64,000 nucleotides of DNA from an uncultured Veillonellaceae bacterium (GTDB lineage Bacteria; Bacillota; Negativicutes; Veillonellales; Dialisteraceae). A program made the translations under genes and the position numbers. The notes beneath the pieces are model-generated. The model saw only the letters and a program-made list of their open reading frames with translations, was not told where the DNA came from and ran no database searches. Position 1 is the stretch's first letter, and each line of letters starts with the position of its first letter. Below are positions 57,455 through 64,000 of this stretch, piece by piece. The DNA is taken from the NCBI GenBank assembly GCA_958348245.1, contig CATVYJ010000002.1:124001-188000 (forward strand), written 5' to 3'.

Positions 57455-58315
57455 TTATGCTTCCGGCGCGGCGGCGATAGTCCCGCCGGTGACGACCACA
57501 CCCCGCGCCTCCGGGTCGTCCCACACGAACGCGCCCATGGACGGCGCGGCGATGATGCCCGAGCGAGGATTCTTCACGCTCACAATGGGCGTGGTGACCA
57601 CCGCTTCCACGTCGGATGTTTCAAACGCGAGGTCCGTCTCTTCCATGGCGCAGTTCACGAGGCGGAGATGCGTGCAGCCGCAGAGGGGCTGCGTGCCGAT
57701 GATGCGGCAGTTGATGAAGGTCACGCGGTCCGAATACCACGCGAGGTATTCCCCTTTCACCACGCTGTCCCGGACGACCACGTTTTCCGCGTGCCAGAAA
57801 GCGTCCTTCGTGTCGAAGGTGCAGTGGGAAAATTCCGCGTTTTTCACGTACTGGAAGCTGTACTTCCCCACGCAGTCCACATGGTCGAAGCGGAGGCCTT
57901 CGCTCCGCATGAGCATGTACTGGCTCTCGAGGCGGCAGTCTTTCATGGTCACGTTCCGGAGCATCCACCCGAACTCGGGGGAAAGGATGTCGCAGCCGGA
58001 GACGGCCACGTCCGCGCATTCCCGGAGGGCCTTGATGCCGTGCATCTTCGTATGTTCGATGCGCACGTCTTCCGCGTACCACAGCGCCGCCCGGCAGAGT
58101 TCGGTCATTTCGCTGTCCCGGATGAGGAGATGCCTGTCGTGCCAGAAGGGGTAGCGCAGATTGCAGAAGGTGTCCTCCACGGAGAGATTTTCGCACTCCT
58201 TGAAAGCGCTCTCCCCATCGGCGGGGCCGTCGATGCGGCAGTGCTTCACGGCGAGATCCCGTTGCCCGTAGAAGGCGCGCTCCTCGTCGAAGCTCTGGTC
58301 AATGATTTCGGTCAT
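57455..58315 (-). CDS. DUF3737 right-handed beta-helix protein
   Basis: 286 residues. MTEIIDQSFDEERAFYGQRDLAVKHCRIDGPADGESAFKEC starts a run of about 22-residue rungs (C-x-I..G, W-x-D.., F.HC.F.TKDAFWHAENVVVRDS), a parallel beta-helix typical of DUF3737. No signal peptide, so it is cytoplasmic. Its function is unknown, but it recurs with flavodoxin and alcohol dehydrogenase genes. AAAGGAAGA lies about 12 nt before the ATG at 58315. It follows Fe-ADH by 22 nt. Confidence 0.85.
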   Translation of the reverse strand: MTEIIDQSFDEERAFYGQRDLAVKHCRIDGPADGESAFKECENLSVEDTFCNLRYPFWHDRHLLIRDSEMTELCRAALWYAEDVRIEHTKMHGIKALRECADVAVSGCDILSPEFGWMLRNVTMKDCRLESQYMLMRSEGLRFDHVDCVGKYSFQYVKNAEFSHCTFDTKDAFWHAENVVVRDSVVKGEYLAWYSDRVTFINCRIIGTQPLCGCTHLRLVNCAMEETDLAFETSDVEAVVTTPIVSVKNPRSGIIAAPSMGAFVWDDPEARGVVVTGGTIAAAPEA

Positions 58316-58337
58316 AGAGAAATATCGTCTTCCTTTC

Positions 58338-59519
58338 TCAGCGGTAGGCTTTTTCAAATACGCCCGCGCACTCTTCGTCGTTCATGGGGCAGGGGTTCGC
58401 CAGGAAGAGGCCGCCCATGGTCTCCCGGGCGTTCACCGCGAGCGTCATGCATTCGTCCTTCGAGATGCCGTAGTCGCTCATCTTGAGATCGTCCACGCCG
58501 CACGCTTTCTGGAGATCCGCGAGGGCGGTGAGGAAATCCTCCGGCTTGTCCGCATCGGGCAGGCCCATCGCGCGGGCCATCTTGACGAACTGGCCGTCCG
58601 CGGCGCGGCGCTCGATGAAATAGGACGCGAACGCGAGGGAAATCATGATGAGGCCCGCGCCGTGGGGAAGGTTCGGATGGTAGGCGCTCATGGCGTGCTC
58701 CATGGAGTGCTGCGCCGTGGTGGACGTGAGCTGCATGGTGATGCCCGCGAGGGTGCTCGCGTAGGCCACGTGTTCCCGCGCTTCCAGGTCGTTCCCGTCG
58801 GCCACGGCCCGGGGGAGGTACTTCGCGATATTTTCGATGGCCGAGAGGGCGAGGGTCTCGCTCAGGATGTTCACGCCGTTGGACATCATCACTTCCGTAT
58901 GGTGGAAGAGCGCGTCGAAGCCCTGATAGGCGGTGTACTTCGGAGGCACCGTGCGCATGAGCGCAGGGTCCACGATGGCGAGCTTCGGAATGAGCCGCGG
59001 GTCGCCGCCGAATCCGATTTTTTCATGGGTGTCGAGCTTCGAGATGACGCCCCAGTTGTTGATTTCCGAGCCCGTGCCGGCGGTGAGCGTCACCGTCACG
59101 AGGGGAAGCGGGTCGCAGGGAAGCGGCAGCCCCCTGCCCGTGCCGCCCACCACGTAATCCCAGAGGTCGCCGGGATTCGCCGCCATGGCCGCCACGCCCA
59201 CTGCTGCGTCGAGCACCGCCCCGCCGCCGACGGCGAGGATGAAGTCGCACGCCCCGTCCCGCGCGGCCTGCGCCGCGTCCATGACGAGATCCTTCGTGGG
59301 ATTTTCATGGATGATGGGGCACGGCACGTAGTCCACGCCGGCTTTTGCGAGCTGGGCGGTGACGATGTCCAGCGCGCCGCTCTTCTTCGCGGACGAACCG
59401 GAGGACAGGAGGAGCAGCGCCTTCTTTCCGGGGAGAGGCTGCGCGCCGAGCTCCGCCAGTTTGCCCGCGCCGAAGAGGACGTGCGTGGGCGAAAACAGAT
59501 TGAATTGCATTGCGTTCAT
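58338..59519 (-). CDS. Iron-containing alcohol dehydrogenase
   Basis: 393 residues. The nucleotide-binding ILAVGGGAVLDAAVG (94-108) and metal ligands D202, H206 (GFDALFHHTEVM), H271 and H286 (QHSMEHAMSAYHPNLPHGAGL) fit the Fe-ADH family. The usual GGGS is GGGA. The YqhD/BDH-like subgroup is likely: NAD(P)H-dependent reduction of aldehydes. AAGGAGGCATTCCC precedes the ATG. It is preceded 12 nt upstream by a 71-codon gene and divergent from a LysR regulator. Confidence 0.92.
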   Translation of the reverse strand: MNAMQFNLFSPTHVLFGAGKLAELGAQPLPGKKALLLLSSGSSAKKSGALDIVTAQLAKAGVDYVPCPIIHENPTKDLVMDAAQAARDGACDFILAVGGGAVLDAAVGVAAMAANPGDLWDYVVGGTGRGLPLPCDPLPLVTVTLTAGTGSEINNWGVISKLDTHEKIGFGGDPRLIPKLAIVDPALMRTVPPKYTAYQGFDALFHHTEVMMSNGVNILSETLALSAIENIAKYLPRAVADGNDLEAREHVAYASTLAGITMQLTSTTAQHSMEHAMSAYHPNLPHGAGLIMISLAFASYFIERRAADGQFVKMARAMGLPDADKPEDFLTALADLQKACGVDDLKMSDYGISKDECMTLAVNARETMGGLFLANPCPMNDEECAGVFEKAYR

Positions 59520-59531
59520 GGGAATGCCTCC

Positions 59532-59747
59532 TTACTTCTTTTTCATCACATACAGCAGATAATCCAGGCTGTCGATGCGCGACTGGCACGCGTGCAGCTC
59601 CGACAGGAGCGCCGTCCGCCGCCCCGCGAGGAAGCGGGCCTGCTCCGCCGGCGCCAGCGCCGGGAAACGGCGGATCTCCGCCTCGGAACAGCCCGCATCG
59701 CGCAGGTTCCGCGCGAGCAGCGCGCCTTCGTCCATCGGTTTTTCCAC
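59532..59747 (-). CDS. Small helical protein resembling the C-terminal helix of MerR regulators
   Basis: 71 residues. MDEGALLARNLRDAGCSEAEIRRFPALAPAEQARFLAGRRTALLSELHACQSRIDSLDYLLYVMKKK. The second half is a single amphipathic helix ending in LDYLLY, very like the dimerisation helix of MerR-type regulators, but the N-terminal DNA-binding part is missing. It heads the five-gene redox operon. The GTG at 59747 has GAAGG upstream; an ATG 12 nt further in is an alternative start. Function unknown. Confidence 0.72.
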   Translation of the reverse strand: MEKPMDEGALLARNLRDAGCSEAEIRRFPALAPAEQARFLAGRRTALLSELHACQSRIDSLDYLLYVMKKK

Positions 59748-59824
59748 AGGCCGCCTTCTTTCTCCGGGACCGCCCCGGCCTTACTGTCTACAGGGTACTC
59801 CCATTTCCTCCCCATAGCCAATAC

Positions 59825-59876
59825 TTCATTTATATGCGATGAAATGCTTGACGGGCATTCCCCGCCGCGGTATGCT
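59825..59876 (+). promoter_or_regulatory. lysR promoter and LysR-type dyad in the divergent region
   Basis: TTGACG (59848-59853), 17-nt spacer, TATGCT (59871-59876). TTCAT-N9-ATGAA (59825-59843) lies just upstream, between the divergent transcription units. Confidence 0.78.
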
Positions 59877-59901
59877 GAAAAAAACGAAAGGAGGAACCGC
59901 C

Positions 59902-60822
59902 ATGGAACTGCGCGTGCTCCGCTATTTCCTCGCCGTCGCCCGGGAAGAATCCATCACCGGCGCGGCGAACTATCTCCATCTCACCCAGCCCACCCTCTCC
60001 CGGCAGATCCGGGATCTGGAGGACGAGCTCGGGCAGAAGCTCCTCGTGCGCGGCAGCCACCGCGTGGCCCTCACCGCGGAAGGCATGCTCCTCCGGAAGC
60101 GCGCCGAGGAAATCGTGGCCATGGCGGACAAGACGGAGGAGGAATTCCGCGCCATGCACGGCCAGCTCTCGGGCGACGTGTACATCGGGAGCGGCGAGAC
60201 CGTCGCCATGAACCGCATCGCCTCCGTGTGCCGCGCCATTCAGGACGAATACCCGGGCATCCGGTGGCACCTCTACAGCGGCAATGCGGAAGACGTGACC
60301 GAGCGCCTCGACAAGGGGCTCCTCGACTTCGGCCTCCTCATCCAGCCCACGGACATCGCCCGATACAATTATCTCTCCCTTCCCGTGAAAGACCGGTGGG
60401 GCGTCCTCGTGCGCCGGGACCATCCCCTCGCGCAGAAAGACGCCGTCACCGCGGACGACCTCGCCCCCTGGCCCCTCCTCCTCTCCCGGCAGGTCCTGGA
60501 GAGCCGCTCCGAAGCGAACGAAGTGGCCGCGTGGTTCGGCCCGCTGTGGAACGATCTGCACGTGGCCGCCACGTACAATCTCTGCTACAACGCCGCCGTC
60601 ATGGCCCGGCAGGGCGTGGGGTGCGTGGTCTCCCTCGAAGGCCTCGCGGACACCTCCGACGAGAGCCCCCTCGTCTTCCGCCCCCTCTCGCCCGCCCTCG
60701 AATCCGGCCTCGACGTGGTGTGGAAGAAATACCAGGTCTTCTCCGCCGCGGCGGAACTCTTCCTGAGCCGCCTCCGCGCCCGCTTCGCCGAAGACGCCGC
60801 GCCGGCGAAAGAAACGCAGTAA
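59902..60822 (+). CDS. LysR-family regulator of the adjacent redox operon
   Basis: 306 residues. MELRVLRYFLAVAREESITGAANYLHLTQPTLSRQIRDLEDELGQKLLVRGSHRVALTAEG is the HTH, and SGDVYIGSGETVAMNRIASVCRAI starts the effector domain. It is divergent from the Fe-ADH/DUF3737/flavoprotein/cyclophilin-like operon and probably controls it, inferred from arrangement and the dyad between them. AAAGGAGGAACCGCC precedes the ATG. Confidence 0.9.
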   Translation: MELRVLRYFLAVAREESITGAANYLHLTQPTLSRQIRDLEDELGQKLLVRGSHRVALTAEGMLLRKRAEEIVAMADKTEEEFRAMHGQLSGDVYIGSGETVAMNRIASVCRAIQDEYPGIRWHLYSGNAEDVTERLDKGLLDFGLLIQPTDIARYNYLSLPVKDRWGVLVRRDHPLAQKDAVTADDLAPWPLLLSRQVLESRSEANEVAAWFGPLWNDLHVAATYNLCYNAAVMARQGVGCVVSLEGLADTSDESPLVFRPLSPALESGLDVVWKKYQVFSAAAELFLSRLRARFAEDAAPAKETQ

Positions 60823-60868
60823 AAAAAGTGAAACCGTCCCTCTCCGGGAAAGCGGTTTCACTTTTTAT
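60821..60868. terminator. Bidirectional terminator
   Basis: AAAAAGTGAAACCG (60823-60836) and CGGTTTCACTTTTT (60853-60866); shared by the lysR gene and the nitrilase gene. Confidence 0.9.
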
Positions 60869-60879
60869 TCTGGAAAATT

Positions 60880-61806
60880 TTATTCGTCGCGGAAGGTGAG
60901 GCGCGTCACGTCCGGGCGGGCGTAGTGGCCGCACACGTCGTGCTCCATGCGGCTCGCCGGGACCTGCTGCATGTCCAGCTCCGCGTAGAGGATGCCCTCC
61001 TCGTCCCAGAGGGTATCCGTCACGGCGTGGCCGAAGGGGTCGATGACGCAGCTCCCGCCGCGGCAGGCCGTCTCGGGGAGCCGGGCGATCTCCGCCTCCG
61101 CCGCGTCCGACAGGTCTTTCGGATAGCTGGACTTCGGGATAATCATGTCGCAGTTCACGAAGTAGCAGTGCCCCTCGATGGCGATGTGCCGGATGGTGTG
61201 CTGCCACTCGGGATTGTCGTTCGTATTGGGCGAGATGTAGAGCGCGACGCCTTTCTGGTACAGCGCCGCCCGGGCGAGCGGCATGTAGCTCTCCCAGCAG
61301 ATCATGCTGCCCATGGGGCCCCAGGGCGTGTCCATCACGGGGAAGAAATCCCGGTCCGCGTCACCCCATACCACGCGCTCGCTCCCGGTGGGCTTGAGCT
61401 TCCGGTGGTTCATCACCGTGCCGTCCGGCGCGATGAAGAGATTGGAATTGTACAGCGTGGCCGTCACGGCGTCCCGCTCGGAGATGCCGAGGGAGACATA
61501 CACCCCGAGACGCTTCGCCGCCTCCGCGAGCCGATCCGTCTCCGGCCCCGGCACGAGGATAGACGCGTCGTAGTAGCGCTTCCAGTCCGCGCGCCCTTCC
61601 GCGGTGCGGCTCCCCACGGTAAAGCCGAAGGTCATTCCGAACGGATACCCCGGAATGAAGAGCTCGGGAAAGACGATGAGCTCCGCGCCGTTCGCCGCCG
61701 CTTCCTCCATGAGCGCCAGCGTCTTTTCGAGGCACGCTTCTTTATCAAACAGCACGGGCGCGGCCTGCACCACCGCGATGCGGCACACCGATTTCAGATC
61801 CTTCAT
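60880..61806 (-). CDS. Nitrilase / carbon-nitrogen hydrolase
   Basis: 308 residues. The Glu-Lys-Cys triad is visible: E48 in VFPELF, K136 in HRKLKPTGSERVVWG and C170 in MICWESY. The HRKLKPT...ERxVWGD and CWExYMPLARxALY patterns point to true nitrilases (nitrile to acid) rather than amidases. YISPNTNDNPEWQHTIRHIAIEGHCYFVNCD is conserved. The start at 61806 has AAAGGA 9 nt upstream; an ATG 18 nt earlier overlaps that site. It is followed by a bidirectional terminator. Confidence 0.9.
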   Translation of the reverse strand: MKDLKSVCRIAVVQAAPVLFDKEACLEKTLALMEEAAANGAELIVFPELFIPGYPFGMTFGFTVGSRTAEGRADWKRYYDASILVPGPETDRLAEAAKRLGVYVSLGISERDAVTATLYNSNLFIAPDGTVMNHRKLKPTGSERVVWGDADRDFFPVMDTPWGPMGSMICWESYMPLARAALYQKGVALYISPNTNDNPEWQHTIRHIAIEGHCYFVNCDMIIPKSSYPKDLSDAAEAEIARLPETACRGGSCVIDPFGHAVTDTLWDEEGILYAELDMQQVPASRMEHDVCGHYARPDVTRLTFRDE

Positions 61807-61875
61807 GCGATTCATCCTTTCCATGTTTCACTCACTGCGTCGGTTGGATTCATTATATCATGCCCCCATAGTCTC

Positions 61876-61914
61876 CACGCAAAAACGCGCGCCCCACAGG
61901 GAGACGCACGTTTT
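61876..61914 (-). terminator. cstA terminator
   Basis: Minus strand AAAACGTGCG and CGCGCGTTTT (one wobble) around a 13-nt loop, then TTG. Confidence 0.78.
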
Positions 61915-61924
61915 CTTTTTTTCA

Positions 61925-63862
61925 TCAGTCGAGGACGGCTTTGACGGCCATTTCTTCGGCCCGTTCTCTCTTTTCTTTTTCGGAGAGGACTTTCACGGGA
62001 TGCGCGGGGATGATGCCCGCCGCGATGGCGGCTGCTTCCCGTTCGTTGGCTTCTTTCGTCTCTTCTTCGATTTCTTCACGGCTCCGGAAATCCGGCGGGG
62101 TGTTCTTGAAGAGGCGGAACCAGCTGCGTACGGATTCGACCACGACGATGGCGACGAGGACGAACATCAGCGCGGAGATGACCACCATGGTCGTCTTGCC
62201 GCCCGGGAGGTAGCTGTTGAATACGTTCTGATAGTCAGCCACAACGGTGATGAAGGCCATGAAGAAGCAGGGGATCATGGTGACCCATGCGTAGCGGCCG
62301 CGGCCGGAGTGGATGATGTAGGAAGTGACAATGGCGAGAACCGTCGTCGCGAGGAGCTGGTTCGACACGCCGAAGAGCGGCCAGATGACGCCGATGTCGC
62401 CCTGGAGGATGAGGTACATCCAGGAGCAGGTGATGACGAAGGAGCAGATGACGATGCCCGGCTTCCAGCTGCGGTCGCCGAAGGGTTCATAGACTTTGCT
62501 CAGCAGTTCCTGCAGGAGGTAGCGCCCTACGCGGCACCCCGCGTCGATGAGGGTGAGGATGAAGAGGGCTTCGAACATGATGCAGAAGTGGTACCAGAGG
62601 CCCATGAGGTGGTCCATGCCGGGGATCTTGGCGAAGATGTCCGCCATGCCGACGGCCAGGGATACCGCGCCGCCCGGGCGGTGCATCAGGTCTTCGCCGA
62701 CCATCTGGGAGAGGGCGGGCAGATCCTGCACCTGCAGGCCCAGTTTGGCGAAGGCGTCCGCCGAGGAGTTGATGGCGAAGTAGTCGCTCGGATGGAGGCT
62801 GCACGCGGCGATGAGGGCCATGACGGAGATGAAGGTCTCGGTCAGCATGGCGCCGTAGCCGACGGGCAGGGCCTGGCGTTCATTCTCCAGCATCTTCGGC
62901 GTGGTGCCGGTGGCGATGATGCTGTGGAAGCCGGAGATGGCGCCGCAGGCGATGGTGATGAAAATGTACGGGAATACGGAGCCGGAGAGCACCGGGCCGC
63001 CGCCCCAGAGGAACTGGGAGAAGGCCGGCATGCGGATTTCCGGAGCCACGACGATGATGCCGATGGCGAGCAGCACGATGGTGCCGATTTTCATGTAGGT
63101 GGAGAGGTAGTCACGGGGCGCGAGGAGCAGCCAGATCGGGAGTACCGACGCGAGGAAGCCGTATACGCCGAGCATGATTTCCACCTGTTCGAGGTCGTAG
63201 GTGAAGAACGGAGCGAGCGCCGGATTGTCGCGCACGTACGGGCCGGCGACGACCGCCGCCAGGATGAGCGCCACGCCGAGGATGGTCGCTTCCTTGATCT
63301 GGCCGGGGCGGATGTATTTCGCATAGATGCCGACGATGATGGCCGCCGGGATGGTCATGCTCACGGTGAAGAAGCCCCAGGGGCTGTTGTGCAGGGAGTT
63401 CGCCACGACGACCGCCATGCCCGCTTCCGTCACGATGAGGAGCAGCAGCATGACCCAGAGGGCCGCGATGCCTGCGGTGTGGGAGACTTCGTCTTTCGCG
63501 ATCTCCGCCAGGGATTTCCCTTTGTGGCGGATGGAGGCGACGAGCACCACCATATCATGAACGGCGCCGGCGAAGACAGACCCGAAGAGCAGCCACAGGA
63601 GGCCCGGCATGAAGCCGAACTGCGCCGCGATGACCGGGCCTACCAGAGGACCCGCGCCGGCGATGGCCGCGAAATGATGACCGAATACGACCCACTTGTT
63701 CGTGGGGACGTAGTCCTGCCCGTCTTCGAACTCATAGGCCGGCGTCTTGCGGTACTGGTTCAGCGTGAGCACCTTCGCGGCGATCCACGCACCGTACAGC
63801 CGATAGGCCAGCATGAGGACGCAGACGGTAATGATGACTAGATACAGACCGTTCATTACCAT
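61925..63862 (-). CDS. cstA: Carbon starvation protein CstA-family pyruvate/peptide transporter
   Basis: 645 residues with about 16 hydrophobic segments. TNKWVVFGHHFAAIAGAGPLVGPVIAAQFGFMPGLLWLLFGSVFAGAVHDMVVL (about 55-108) is the CstA signature. GAISGFHSIIATGTTPKMLENE and GDIGVIWPLFGVSNQLLA follow. E. coli homologues take up pyruvate or peptides. The C-terminal 60 residues are charged and cytoplasmic. The start at 63862 follows GAGGGGAGAAACATT. The promoter has a consensus TATAAT inside a larger inverted repeat. Confidence 0.93.
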   Translation of the reverse strand: MVMNGLYLVIITVCVLMLAYRLYGAWIAAKVLTLNQYRKTPAYEFEDGQDYVPTNKWVVFGHHFAAIAGAGPLVGPVIAAQFGFMPGLLWLLFGSVFAGAVHDMVVLVASIRHKGKSLAEIAKDEVSHTAGIAALWVMLLLLIVTEAGMAVVVANSLHNSPWGFFTVSMTIPAAIIVGIYAKYIRPGQIKEATILGVALILAAVVAGPYVRDNPALAPFFTYDLEQVEIMLGVYGFLASVLPIWLLLAPRDYLSTYMKIGTIVLLAIGIIVVAPEIRMPAFSQFLWGGGPVLSGSVFPYIFITIACGAISGFHSIIATGTTPKMLENERQALPVGYGAMLTETFISVMALIAACSLHPSDYFAINSSADAFAKLGLQVQDLPALSQMVGEDLMHRPGGAVSLAVGMADIFAKIPGMDHLMGLWYHFCIMFEALFILTLIDAGCRVGRYLLQELLSKVYEPFGDRSWKPGIVICSFVITCSWMYLILQGDIGVIWPLFGVSNQLLATTVLAIVTSYIIHSGRGRYAWVTMIPCFFMAFITVVADYQNVFNSYLPGGKTTMVVISALMFVLVAIVVVESVRSWFRLFKNTPPDFRSREEIEEETKEANEREAAAIAAGIIPAHPVKVLSEKEKRERAEEMAVKAVLD

Positions 63863-63904
63863 AATGTTTCTCCCCTCATTTGGATAAATTTGGAATACTG
63901 CCAT

Positions 63905-63951
63905 ATTATAGGCGCATGCGGTGCGCCCGTCAAACGCTATGTGCCTATAAT
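63905..63951 (-). promoter_or_regulatory. cstA promoter within nested inverted repeats
   Basis: Minus strand TTGACG (63928-63933), 17-nt spacer, TATAAT (63905-63910). The spacer itself is GGCGCA-CCGCA-TGCGCC. Outer arms ATTATAGGCGCAT (63905-63917) and ATGTGCCTATAAT (63939-63951) match with one mismatch. A further palindrome ATTTAT-CGA-ATAAAT lies at 63960-63974. Confidence 0.82.
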
Positions 63952-64000
63952 AGTACACTATTTATCGAATAAATGCATTCAAATTTCCTTTTCGGGGAGA

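Overview
The window looks like the chromosome of a GC-rich, diderm member of the Firmicutes, most likely Negativicutes (Veillonellales/Selenomonadales); this is inference from gene content, not a database match. Firmicute traits are a CcpN-like regulator beside a PEP-synthase regulatory kinase, a short YidC with a separate YidD, KtrA/KtrB-type potassium uptake, strong GGAGG ribosome sites and TTGACA/TATAAT promoters. A PagL-like lipid A deacylase with a signal peptide argues for an LPS outer membrane. GC by eye is around 60 % or more. The exceptions are AT-richer islands: the KAP ATPase gene, parts of hsdS, dinD and the origin-like region.

Layout. 1-2.8 kb: end of a creatininase-family gene, a CitMHS transporter, an ArsR regulator and an Asp/Arg-rich secreted protein. 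2.9-8.1 kb: dgt and a gluconeogenic control module (ppsA, ccpN, ppsR). 8.3-16.4 kb: an ArsB/NhaD-type permease, four tRNAs (Gln, His, Arg, Trp) in two clusters, ispE, a YitT protein, a MarR regulator, a radical SAM enzyme, small exported proteins and galU. 16.4-23.3 kb: mnmE, an SDR, a P-loop kinase-like protein, mmuM, then the rpmH-rnpA-yidD-yidC-khpB operon behind a consensus promoter. 23.3-27.9 kb: a DMT exporter, small membrane or exported proteins, GIY-YIG, an Eis-like GNAT and DUF2156.

27.9-28.7 kb has no gene but holds a cluster of DnaA boxes followed by an AT-rich stretch, a good candidate for oriC. Genes to its left are nearly all on the minus strand and the first two to its right are on the plus strand. 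dnaA itself is not in the window. rpmH/rnpA/yidC/khpB/mnmE lie to the left and mnmG/rsmG to the right.

28.7-31 kb: PagL-like protein and a Sel1-repeat protein. 31-40.6 kb: an accessory defence-like block with a complete type I restriction-modification operon (hsdM-hsdS-hsdR) and a lower-GC KAP-family P-loop NTPase, ending at a tRNA-Gly. 40.9-44.4 kb: bioW-bioF plus a coupled membrane protein, then dinD, whose 3' end abuts a perfect 27+27 bp inverted repeat. 44.5-49.6 kb: ktrA/ktrB, LysR, MarR and MFS genes. 49.7-52.6 kb: two tandem brnQ paralogues sharing a 200-nt identical tract. 52.6-53.3 kb: a gene-less stretch full of hairpins. 53.3-56.5 kb: a peptide deformylase with a substituted motif, mnmG and rsmG. 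56.5-60.8 kb: a five-gene redox operon divergent from a LysR regulator. 60.9-64 kb: nitrilase and cstA.

No rRNA, CRISPR array, transposase or prophage was found. Long ORFs antisense to the GC-rich genes were treated as shadows.
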